Shown in pieces: positions 1 through 12,909 of a stretch of 64,000 nucleotides of DNA (position 1 is the first letter of the stretch; the number at the start of each line of letters is the position of its first letter). Below the pieces are notes generated by a model that saw only the letters and a program-made list of their open reading frames with translations, searched no databases and was not told where the DNA came from. This DNA comes from Guillardia theta CCMP2712. Lineage: Eukaryota; Cryptophyceae; Pyrenomonadales; Geminigeraceae. The DNA is taken from assembly GCF_000315625.1 (NCBI RefSeq), contig NW_005434635.1:32843-96842 (forward strand), written 5' to 3'. The position numbers and the translations under genes are program-made.

Positions 1-662
1 AAATCCTCCTTCACGGATTCGAGCAAGGAAAGCATGAAGGTTTCCAGCTTTCGTTCTTTTAACATTTCTGGTGATGGGAATGTCTTTGTCATAAATCAAA
101 CATTGTCGAAGAAGACTTACCTTGAAGCTCCTTCTCCGGCGCCAGCGTAAGGAATCCACTCTTTGCTTCCAGCATATCTTGCAAGTCCAAAAACGAGTAA
201 AAGCAAGCAAGGGATTTTTTACTTGTGATGAAAACGTCATTTACAGCCTTGCGGAACTCTTCCCTTTTAATTATTTTCGGTTCTCCATCTTTGAGCTGCT
301 TGATGAGCTCATCCCTTGCATCCTGTCGCCAGTTCGCGAACATGTCAAGTTTTCCAGAATCAAGTTCCCCCTGGTGATGAGCGCAGTCATAACTCAATGC
401 AACCATGATGGGCGAGATCTGTAGAATAAACTCATACCTGGAAGCGCTCAAGTTCTTCGGGACCCCACACCTGTTTGCTCCCTTTAAGTTTGTTGAAGAC
501 TTTGTTCATCTCTTGTAGAAACATCTCATTTTGCGAATCATTCTGTCCGCGATTCGAGTAACTTTTAAGATGAATCTCACTGCTTGTACCATCCTCTTGG
601 CTGCTTTCTCCTGTCTTCTCCTCCCTCTCCACCCTCCTCGCACGGCTGTTCCCCGCACCCAT
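1..662 (-). CDS. Unrecognised protein with N-myristoylation motif (3' end beyond window)
   Basis: Three exons read leftward: 662-471, 418-121 and 67-1, the last running off the window. The introns are 419-470 (52 nt, GTGTGG...TTCTACAG) and 68-120 (53 nt, GTAAGT...CACCAG), and both keep the frame. I chose the Met at 662 because it gives MGAGNS, a Gly2/Ser6 N-myristoylation pattern; an upstream in-frame Met at 737 is possible. The protein is charged and mostly helical in character (for example FNKLKGSKQ, ARDELIKQLKDGEPKI, EMLKERKLETFMLSLLES). I recognise no domain. The myristoylation motif would suggest a membrane-attached regulatory or cytoskeletal protein, which is inference. The downstream part lies outside the window. 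Confidence 0.6.
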
Positions 663-1554
663 GTTGAGGAAGTTGATTCTGGCAATGGGCGCGTTGTAAA
701 AAAACCTCACTGTCAATTGTGAGGCAGCATTGATCATATAGGGCGACCAACTACCTTCTGACTGGGGGCAGCAACGGCATTCCCGTTTCGTGTCCGACCT
801 CCCAGGTGAACTGGTTGATTTTAGTCTCCGATACTAGCTACTGGCCGGTACATCCGTGAGGTACATTCCATGACAGACTCGATTCTCCAAGGTTGAAATG
901 GTGGCCTATCGGCAGTCGGCCGGGACTACTTTCAGTAATGCATCAGGCCCGGTCCGCGGGCCCCGGGCCCGACCCGTCACGGTCCGAGGAGACTCAGTGA
1001 CCCGGCGGCCGCGCCCACCGGCCCAGCGGACTCCGCCGGGGAGCCTCCGTAGAATATCCGCCGGGCCGTACCGTGACTCAGAGGCCCGGCGGCGTCACGT
1101 CCGATCGTAGCCGAAGACAAGGGGTACAAGAACGAAGATCAGAACAATGCTGCTCTAGGAGAGGAGGCGAGGGGTAAGGGGGAGGCAGAGAGTGAGTATG
1201 GAGGATAGTGAATGGGTATGATAGAGCAAGAACAGATTCGAGAGAGGAGCTGATAGATTGAGTCCTACAGCATATCAGAGAGACAGATAGTACAAGTTTT
1301 AAAGGAGGGGGACAACGAGGAAAGTGAATACAGCAGAAGGTTATCGGAAAGATCGAAAGTGAGAGGCTATCCCTTCCCAACATGTTCTAGGTGAAGCTGT
1401 TCTCTGGCAAGAGTGTCCTTGTCCTGCGAGAGGAAATCGGTGCTTCATCATGGATGTGGCGTTCCATCGTGGGAACAGAAGGAAGCGAATAGGAACCATT
1501 CTGTTGTGTCGAGCACTATCTGCTCTATTTCATCATAACGTGTTTGAGCAGACC
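663..1554. other. Intergenic region with a GC-rich island
   Basis: No supportable gene. About 895-1,112 is a GC-rich island with runs such as GGGCCCCGGGCCCG and two copies of a TGACTCAG-type motif (991-1000, 1073-1080). It lies between the divergently transcribed gene at 1-662 and the malic enzyme, so it may be a shared promoter. 1,140-1,380 is purine-rich. A Met at 1,450 is in frame with the malic enzyme start. Confidence 0.5.
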
Positions 1555-4185
<2,631 letters not shown>

Positions 4186-4593
4186 AAGCTCACCTGTACA
4201 TCAACATGTTCCCCACCACCATTGAAGATGTTTGTCTAAACATCCGTGAGAGCTCCCGAACCAGCAGCTCTCAGTATCTCCTTCGCATCTCTTCCCACTG
4301 CTCTCCCTTAGCATCAACAGCAGCTCTCGCTGCAAGGCTTGCTGTCCTTGGTCTTCGTCCTCGACCTGACGGAGCTGTCACATGCCTCGAGCCACGTCCG
4401 TTCCCCCTGCCATCGGCAGCGCACAGGGGATCGTTGCTTGCCTGGGGAGGGGGGAGGAGAACTTTCAGACCTGATTGGAATTAGAGGGGAAGGGGCGCAT
4501 CGAATGTGGCCGGGAGGGAAGATGTTGACGTGAGGGCAGCGAACATGGCGGAGGAGAGTAGCTGACGCGCTCAGCCTGTTGGTCGTTGGGAGG

Positions 4594-7500
4594 ATGAAGA
4601 GGAAGAAGCTGCTGCTGTTCGTCGCGCTCTCCCTCCTTGCTTCAGGCTGCTCTGTCCTCCTCAATCAGGAGGGGATAAGGAGGAGAGCCTCGGCCCTCTC
4701 ACCAACTCAGCATGGCGGTCGTCGATTGAGAGGAGGAGGATGTGGGAGCTGTGTCGGGAAGTGTGGATCCTGTGGAGACGCAGAGCAGCCCGATGGGCTT
4801 GACGAGTCAGCGGGAGACTTCTTTGATGACATCATGAATGATGCAGCTGTGACTCAGAAAAGTGCCGCGGTGGTTGCCAGGGAGGAGGAGCTCAGGAAGG
4901 AGAAGATGGCGCTGGCAGCGGCAGCAGCGAGAGCAAGGGAGGACAACCGCATGCTACGACGCATGGAACAGCCTCTGCAGAAGGAAAACTTCACTGACTT
5001 CATGCAGCGGGTGGTGACTGAATGGGTGGACATGCACTTGGACTGCTGCTGGCTGCCGGTGTTCGAGGAGCTTGATAACGACAACAGAGGAGAGTTGTCA
5101 GCTCAAGACTTTCGTCTTATGGCCAAGGCTCGCATCGACGTGCTCAACCCTGCGCTCAGTGCGATCGACGTGCAGAATTTCACCTGGGGTTCGCTGGGAG
5201 ACGTTGTCAGCGAGGGAGAGATTCAGAGGATAGTAAACCGGTACATGGAGCTCGACACAGACAAGAATGGTTTGTTCCTTTGCAGAGTTTGCGAATCGAT
5301 TTCTCCAATGGACTGTTGATGGCATATTCAGCAGCATCGACGACACCATGGAAGAAACTTTTGCACAGTAAATGAACTTGGCTTGGCCTGCCTCACAACT
5401 GATTGTACGACGCAGAGACAGTGGGAAAGTAGAGCGAGAATTTGCTGATACCTTGGAGGAGATGTATTTGCAGCTGCAGGAGCAGATGAAGCCGTTTCTG
5501 GCAGCCATTCGGAAATTGTTCTACCCGCACAGGTAACCTTGTCATGATCATCTTGAGTTCTTGCTTTCTTACAGTGGCTTTCTCCTTGCTCTTTCCAGAA
5601 CTCCTTCGCAGAGGACTAAGGCACTCCTGAAGGGAAGAGTCGGAGATCCGGACACAGTCGACGAACAAGTGATGTATGAGCAGTATCCTCCAGATGTGTT
5701 GAGCCACGAGATCAATGGAACCAAACACGAACGAAGCCATCTCGAAGCTCGGGTACAATGGTGGGCTGGAATTGATTGTGTAGATAGAGTCTGATTGTGT
5801 TTGGCTCAGGATGGAGCTTGAAGCCATTCGATATTCCATAGACTGGGATAGGAGGAAGGCCAGCGCAATTTTGACTGACGCGTTGACGGGGAATCCTTAC
5901 CAGGAAGTGGATGAATCAGAAGAAGACTCAGCAGAGGACGTCTGTTACAGTCTGCTGCCGGGGTCTTCGGCCAAAGACTTGCCGTTTCGCTATCGAGGAA
6001 AACTTTCTCACTCCGTTGGCAACTACACCCAAGGATACTCTCGGATGCTGAGGGCGTCGTTGCTCATCAATAGGGCAGAGGTGAGAGGCTCTGAGCAGCC
6101 TTGAAGTGACGCTGTGGACGTGACTGATGTCCTTGCTCGTTCGGCTGCAGATCCTTAAGGAGGAATGCTCTGCAGCTACCATGACTCCTCCTTTCTGCCT
6201 CGAAGCCACTGGGGACCCCGAAGGGTGAGCGCTGCTGCCTCCTGTGAGAAAAGTTGAGAGAGAGAGCGTGCAGAGGCCCGGAATGGACAGAAGAAACTCT
6301 CAAGCTGCTGGGCCAAATGATGATGGACGTGAACGCAGCAATATACGAGGTCTATACTGGACAGAAGGAAGAGAAGAGAGAATGGCTGCAGCTTTTGGGG
6401 CGTGGAGTGCTGCGGAATGCCTTCATGCAGCGAACATTGTGCAACCAGGCAAGAGACGCCCGAGAGAGGAACGAGAGTCTTATTGATGCTTGTTCGCAGG
6501 TGTTGCGCGACAGGGACGGGATGATTCGAGACCTTCTCATCGCCTTCGAAATGAACATGCCTGATGCCTACGAATTGGCTGCGTTCTACTACCCTCAGTG
6601 CATCTTGAAATGGCTGGATTTTGATCATACGAAAGAGAAGCATCCTTCCCTCTCGTTCTACAGAGGGTCTCTCTGCAACTGCTCCTCACTGAGTTGCCTT
6701 GAGCCTCCCAAGTTTGAGTACGAGACAGACGAGCTGCTGGACCCGGCTTACTTCGAGCCCTATCCTGCCGAGGACGAGGAGCAGATCGAGAGGACCTACA
6801 GATCCATGAATCTCTGCAACTTCTCGTCCAAGCAGCTTCAGGCCTGCAAGGAGCCTGTCAGGATTCCTCACGACTGCCGGGACTTCCAGGAGGCAATGGA
6901 CCTCATTAACGCGGCGGCACGAGAAGGAGTGTCGGAGGAGTTTGAGATCCTTGTTTGCGGCCCGAGGAACTTCGCGTGGGAGGAGAAGCTGCACACCATT
7001 CTTCACGTGCCTGAATGGGTGGACCTTGAGGAGTTGGCGCAGGAGCCCTTCGTGCGGCGGAGACGGTTGGATTCCGTGAGCTGTCATGACCTCAGCCTTC
7101 TAGCCTTCTCATGGTTGACCAGGCGCCGGAACTCATGCCTCAGCTCGTTCACCTGCTCAAGACTCCTGTCAGGTTGACACCCAGCGGTCTGGACCATTAC
7201 TCGTACATCGATGTTCGTTTCTTCTGTAACTTTTACGTCGCAAGTGGATCTGACGATGGGGTATCAGGAGATCGCTCTGGATGATAGGTATCGCGATTAT
7301 GATGTCGCAACACAGCTCATCGCTCGTCACAACAAGAAGCTAGACAAGCCCTCAAAGTTCTACGATGTTCCTCTGTTTGGATATCTTCCCCCAAAGAAGG
7401 TTTCAGTCTCATGACCTGCCGTTGACGACTTGTAATCTGACATGTTTGTTGAAAAGTTGACCCTCAGGCTGCGAGGGTCCCCGAACGTGCAAGTGTGGGG

Positions 7501-8581
7501 CGAGTGGCACCTCTCCTCCATCAGCTCAGGATCAATAGAGGGGATGACCTTCAGTACTGTCTTCCACTACATGCGCGAACACGAGGAGATGGAGGATTAC
7601 ACGGTGAGCGCTGCACCCTCGCCTCCCACGGAGGTCTTACCAACACCTTCCTCTCCTCTAGTTTCTGCAAGCGGGCGGCGAATGGAACTTCACGCACGCA
7701 GACATTCGGGTGGGAGCAGGAGGGGCTCTGCTGACAAAGCAGCGGGCGCGAGCTCGACTCACTTGGTGTTGCGTCGGGGGGGTCGACGATGCAGACTTCA
7801 GGGCCATCAATGGTGTGGTTTCAATCGACTCCAGGTTCACCTTTTATACCCAGTCTCCTCTCCTCTCTCCTCTCCTTCGTCTACCTCCGTCCACTATTTC
7901 TCCGATCTCCTTGTGTCTTCTATTCTCACTCGTATCGCAGCGCCTGCCAAGCTCATGCAGTTGTACTGGAGTTGTGCGGACTGCAGAGCGGAACGGCTGT
8001 GTTTCTGACCCACTCAGGCACGTTCAAAGGCGAGAGCTGCCTCTTCCAGCACAACTACAACCATGTCCAGGTCAGCCTTCAACCTCCTTGTCCCTCGCTA
8101 TCACTCCCTCCCCCCCCTCCTTCTCCCCCTTCTCCTCTCTGGGCTCCCCACTCCCTCCTTTCCCTCCTATCCCTTCTCTCCCTCCTCTCACTCCTTGGTT
8201 CTGCTCTGCTAGATCTTTGCCCATACCGCCGTATCTCTCACCAACTGCACCATGTGGAACCATTCCAGCACGCTGTGGGTCGGGCATGAGCTGTGCGACG
8301 AGGAGGCGATCATCCACCTTGACGGTGTTGCCGTCTTCGGTTCGCTATGGCGCAACGACTGGCGGCCGGCTATCTGTGACTTCAACAATGTCTTCGAGTA
8401 CTCCAAGGCCGCACGCCCTGACAGGCCATACCCGCCTCAGAGGAAAGTCAGGACTGCCAGTGGTGCGGCCAGCAAGCCGAGGGCACCCACTGAGAGCGGC
8501 GGAGGACTGGGAGGATGCGGCAGTGGAGGATGTGGTAGTGGAGGATGCGGGGGCGGCGGCTGTGGGGGCGGTCTTGATTAG
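4594..8581 (+). CDS. Secreted EF-hand and beta-helix-like protein with Gly/Cys-rich tail
   Basis: About twelve exons. The leader MKRKKLLLFVALSLLASGCS is followed by RRLRGGGCGSCVGKCGSCG, an alanine-rich helix, and an EF-hand whose 12-residue loop DNDNRGELSAQD is canonical. A second loop begins DTDKNG and is broken at the sequence level (5,270-5,286). A long middle region contains FRYRGKLSHSVGNYTQGYSR and PHDCRDFQEAMDLINAA. Exons at about 7,460-8,300 have the short beta-strand rhythm of right-handed parallel beta-helices (VQVWGEWHLSSISSGSIEG, AVVLELCGLQSGTAVFL, TAVSLTNCTMWNHS). The C-terminus is a run of GGCGSGGCG-type repeats ending at TAG 8,579-8,581. A likely exon junction at 5,772 (TG|GTGGGC) and others keep the frame, so I treat this as one gene. 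The function is unknown. The leader suggests the secretory or plastid route, and the Cys-rich ends could bind metal or cross-link. Confidence 0.72.
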
Positions 8582-9197
8582 TGATGATGTAAAATTAGTT
8601 GCGAGAGATGGCCTGGCCCGGCGCCGCACCTCAACGGTGGCCCACTATGGGCTGTGCCGCGCGAGTGACCGTACTGTGGTGCTGTGGGGCAACCCGTTCT
8701 GTGGGGCTGCTGTGGGGCGGGCCCGGGCTGGGGGCGGGGGCTGGGGCGGGGCTGGGGGCGGGGCAGGGGGCGAGGGGGGGGGGAAGGGGGGGGCAGTGCA
8801 GGGGGGGCGGCACCTGAGTCATGGGAGGGGATGAGGGGCAAAACGGAAAATCAGTGAAGGACGTGGAGGCTGGTAGCAGTGAGCGGTAGGACGAGAACGA
8901 GGGAGAGAGAGAAGGAGAGAGGGAGAAGCTTGAGCCCGCTCTTAAGCTTTGAGAGGAGGGGGAAGAGAGAGAGAGAGAGAGAGACCTGAAGAAGCACTGA
9001 CATAGAAGGATCGGGGCGTCGGGAGAGAGTGAAATTCGTTGGTGAATTCTGAGGGATTGGAGGCAGAAGGATATCGGGGCATGCGAGCTGGTGAGGTGAT
9101 CGTCCCCCGACGAGCAGTCATTGACAATCCATAGGGTAAACGTCGTGATCGCTGTGGTCCTGGTATCATTCGGGGGAGACCGACAGGGCTGGAGAAT
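8582..9197. other. Intergenic, with G-rich tract and GA repeat
   Basis: About 8,690-8,815 is extremely G-rich on the plus strand (many runs of four or more G), starting about 110 nt after the stop of the upstream gene. 8,955-8,982 is a GA dinucleotide repeat. I see no gene here; open frames on either strand are low-complexity products of these tracts. The last 200 nt are probably the promoter and leader of the SNARE gene. Confidence 0.6.
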
Positions 9198-10236
9198 ATG
9201 GCATCGACTCAAGCAGCAGACCCATTCTTTAGCTTGAAGGCGGAAGTGGAAGCAGCAATCAATGACATCGTGGAAGGCTTACCGCAATTGACACCAAGGT
9301 GAATGTGCCGCTGTTAAGTGACCGAGGGGTTGACTGAGGCATGTTTCAGAGAGGTCACCGAGGCCATGGAGAGGATCAAATGGGACATAGAGATGATGGA
9401 GGACTCGATAGACAGGTGTCTCGAAGCACAATGATGACCTTGTTTGGTTCGCTGACTAGCAGCTCAGGGTAATGTCGAATCCTTCAAAGTTTGGGATTTC
9501 TGGCGATGAGATAGAAAGGAGGAGAATTTTCGTCAACAGCATGAAATCTAAACTGTCAAGCATTCAAAGTAATCTCTCGTGAGCTGCGCGTGTGCCTCCT
9601 CTGATCCTTGTCCCAAGGCAAAGATTCGGAGAGAAAATCGGCGAATGTAACCGGGAATGGTATTGCAAACTCAAGAAGTACGGCGTCCGATCAGAGAGAG
9701 GCGCTTCTCGGGAATCGAGACCAGGAGAAGTGACGAGCTTTTGCGTGTTTGCTCTCGTGTGAGATTTGGCGCAGGGCTAAACAACAAGCAGCTCTCGAGG
9801 AGGATAACGAGAATTTCATTGAGAACGAAAACCTTCGCAGAGCTCTCATCATGCGTGAACAAGATGAAAGCCTTGATGACTTGAGCCTCGCTGTCACGAG
9901 AATCGGGCAGATGGGACTGACGATTCATCATGAGCTGAAAGAGCAGGTGATTATCTCTCTTGTCCGATTCATTTCTCAGTCCTGTTGGTCGTTGATGGTT
10001 TGGTAGGAATCTTTGATTGACGATCTTCATGAACGGACAGACTATTCTGTGAACAACATGTCGGATGTGAACAAATTGGTATCGCAGCATGTTCGAAAGT
10101 GTCCGATGTTCTTTGAATACTGATGCAGGTCAGCGAAATGCTCCAGAATCGTCAAGGAAGAAATCAGCTGTGTCTGATCTGCATCCTCACGACTGCTCTT
10201 GTAGTTGTGACAACCTTGATTTTCCTATTACCATGA
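9198..10236 (+). CDS. Qc-SNARE of the syntaxin-6/10/61 family
   Basis: Vesicle fusion protein of the trans-Golgi/endosome. Seven exons with 50-60 nt introns were traced without frame conflict. The N-terminus MASTQAADPFFSLKAEVEA and the segment VMSNPSKFGISGDEIERRR match the syntaxin-6 N-terminal three-helix domain (DPFF..K.EV and NP.KFGI...E..RR). After a polar linker (about 9,630-9,740) comes the Qc-SNARE motif, REQDESLDDLSLAVTRIG...ELKEQESLIDDLHER, with a single C-terminal membrane anchor ICILTTALVVVTTLIFLLP just before the TGA at 10,234-10,236, as expected for a tail-anchored SNARE. The start is the first ATG of the conserved N-terminus. It sits a few kilobases from the VPS9 gene at 20,905, another endosomal factor, but I see no sign of coregulation. 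Confidence 0.9.
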
Positions 10237-10485
10237 CAAACAAATCCAAATGAAGAGTTTTATTGAGCACTATTTACCATTTTGGATCAGAGATGTCACA
10301 TGCAATGAGCAAAGCAAATACATAACACCGACAAAAGAAGAGGATTCGGAAATTCCTCTTAACTTAACCCAGAGAAGAATCAGCTATTCGTCAAGACTAA
10401 GAGGCTTCTAGATCAGATATGACATGAGAAGCAAGATCTGGAATAATACACGACAAGGACAACATAGAGACACCATTCAGATGTC

Positions 10486-11050
10486 TCAATCTAGCTCAGG
10501 ATTCGTCGAGATCATGGCACGTTTCGATGGCTGATTGTCTATCTGCATAGTAGAGACGCTGGAATCGCTATCTAGCGTATCTCTCCCACTTTCGACCGTA
10601 TCGTAGTCAAGTCTCTTAGCAAAGCACAGCAACATGTCCTGATCTCTATGGTTAGTCCAACCATCTTCTTGGTCGTCTCTATCGTTACCTCACGCTTCAG
10701 TGCTCCCTTCCTAGACCTTAGGCGATCCATGTACTGATTCCATGTGCGATCGTCGAGCTCGCTTCCATTCGGTAAAATCAACTTCAACACAAAGTCAGCA
10801 CAGAAACAAGTCAAAGGAAACGAGATCCTACCCGAACATGCTTCGGTTGTACCCCACTGCTTGTTCCTGCACCCCAATAATAATGCGATATAACATTCTG
10901 ACTCAATTCTCTAAGCGTTTTCACCTGAAAGATGAACGTGAGCAACGAGATCTTCGATCAAGATGAAAAAGATGCACTCACATGAAATCGAACAATCCAT
11001 TCATCATTAAACTGCACTCGGACGACGGCAGTCTCTTCAGCTGCAGACAT
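10486..11050 (-). CDS. Small unrecognised protein, possibly ubiquitin-like fold
   Basis: Four exons read leftward from ATG 11,050-11,048: MSAAEETAVVRVQFNDEWIV, then KTLRELSQNVISHYYWGAG, LILPNGSELDDRTWNQYMD and a Ser/Asp-rich tail ending PSKRAMISTNPELD before the TGA at 10,488-10,486. Introns begin GTGAGT, GTAGGA and GTAACG and end CAG, AAG and AAG. If the last intron were retained, the frame would run on to a stop near 10,572. The order strand, helix, 'LILPNGSELDD' loosely resembles the ubiquitin/beta-grasp pattern (RLI..GK.L.D.RTL), but this is weak. The tail has several DS/TD pairs that could be phosphorylated. The gene converges on the SNARE gene with 250 nt between stops. Confidence 0.6.
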
Positions 11051-12909
11051 ACGTACTGCTGAATGAGAAGCTAACCTAAAATCCAAAGCGTCACCTTGTT
11101 TTTATGTGGAACAAGATTCATCTTTTTAAGCCGCAAAGAAGCGGTCGGGAAAATCCTGCAGTCCTCTGTCTCCCACTCAACTTATGCCTGACTTGAAGCT
11201 TGTATTCTCTTGCTCACGTTAGCACAATTCAAATTCAACTGATATTGAGATCTAAACTTCATACACCCATTTCTATCAGCTTTCAACGCGCAGAAACACA
11301 TTCAAGAAAATCATACTCTACTTTTCTAAGTGTTATCAACAACGGGAAATTACAGTGCTCGCAAGAGAAGTCCTCCTGCACTATTTCATTTTCTTTCAAA
11401 CGCAAGCATCAATGCAACCCATATCTGACTGAATATACAACAAATCAAATACACTTTCACTACATAACGAATCAAAACCAAAACACAGAAGAAAGTAGGT
11501 TCATGCACTCGTAATCTTGTTCGAGTGGAGAGGCAAGATATGGTTGTAGATGCAGAACAGAGCAAAAATTCTAGCACGTGCCCGTTGATCCATTGAACCG
11601 GAATCGTTAGCTCCACGCAAGAATGCGACTTGTACACCAAGGATAGGAGTGAAGTCATTTCCTTGATGCAAATAGACGTTTCTCTTATGATATCTCTTAT
11701 GATATCTCTTTGTCATCCCAGTCTATCTTCTCACCCCTCCTCCCTTCCGTCCCTCCGTTCTTGCGTCCCCCTGGGGCCTCCAACTCTCCAACACACTGCC
11801 CCCAAGTCTATTCAAGATTTGTTTGTCATACACATTTTTCTTGAAATCTCTGCGCTACCATCACACATAAGCCATGGCTTCTCTCTCCCTTCGCCCTGCA
11901 TTTCGCCTCGCGAGGCCAAGCCACCATGCCGCAGGGGGTTTTCCCACCCCACCCCACCTAGCATCATTCCGTCCCAGCTTCACCCCTTTTATGAACCACC
12001 CCACCACCAATATTCCCAGGGTTCTGATGGAGGAATGCCGGTAACTAATGTACCAGTACCCGTACTATTTGATTTACGTCCTCGGCGGGGGTGCTACTTC
12101 TAGCCCCCAGTCCCTACCCACCAGCACCATCGAAATCCATTCCTGTCCACCCGGTTCCTTCTGCCCCTGTCACCACCCTGGAATAACAACAACCCCCCTG
12201 TAGTCTGAAACTACCCTACCCATCTTACACAATATCCCTGTCTAGAACCTACCCTTCTGCTATACACCTTCTACTCTTTTGTTAAAGGAGGGGTAGAGAG
12301 GGTACAGGTCTTCAAAAGTTTTTCGCAGGGGGTCGTTTCTCATTGCTTAATGCCCCTTAAAATTTCAGATGTTTCAAATAAGCTTCATTATTTTCAAAGA
12401 GTAGCTGACCCACTCAGTACGGTCGGTCACAGCAAATGTTACGCCCACAGTCCACTACCCTACGGGTTACTAAAATAATCTTTAAGGTAAACAATTTATT
12501 GCAAAAAATGCTTTAGCTCTTGAAGAAAATGCGAGGAGGCCGAATAGTCTGAACTGCTGAGCAGTACGAAGTCGAAGAGCAGGCAGGAGGGGAGGGAGTA
12601 GAGAGAAGCTGGAGGCACAGGAATGGTCATAAGATCTCAATGTAGGCAAGAGCAGGACATGGAACAAAATGCTTACCGAAGCGACATGAATTTCTCAGGG
12701 GAGATACAACATGGCCAGAATGAAAGCGAAACGACTGCTGAAGCATGATGTAGTCGAATCGAAGTCAGACGGATGAGAGAGAGAGAGAGATAGAGGGAGG
12801 GAGGGAGGGAGGGAGGGAGGGAGGGAGGGACAAACGGACGGTGAGGGAAGAAGATGGAGAGGACCGAGCATTCCAAAGACGGCACTTCTGATTTCCTTGT
12901 TTGCGAAGA
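11051..12909. other. Long intergenic region
   Basis: No gene I can support. 11,100-11,650 is AT-richer and has an unconvincing minus-strand frame (11,501-11,716). A direct 12-bp repeat CTTATGATATCT lies at 11,688-11,711. 11,720-12,260 is C/T-rich with many CCCACCC and CCCTACCC words, a composition shared with 17,330-18,110, 23,830-24,370 and 32,280-33,180. 12,774-12,831 is a GA then GGGA simple repeat. The final part is probably the promoter of the de-epoxidase gene. Confidence 0.5.
12774..12831. repeat. GA and GGGA simple repeat
   Basis: A GA dinucleotide run passes into eight tandem GGGA units. It lies about 80 nt upstream of the de-epoxidase start codon, so it may sit in the promoter or 5' leader. 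Confidence 0.85.

Noticed and set aside
419-437. A 19-nt intron (GTATGAG...CTACAG, minus strand) joining two frames of the first gene
   Set aside because: A 52-nt intron starting at the upstream GTGTGG (419-470) uses the same acceptor, keeps the frame and has the usual size for this window.
8578-9212. Minus-strand proline-rich ORFs downstream of the EF-hand protein
   Set aside because: They arise from the G-rich tract and GA repeat and show no conserved protein pattern.
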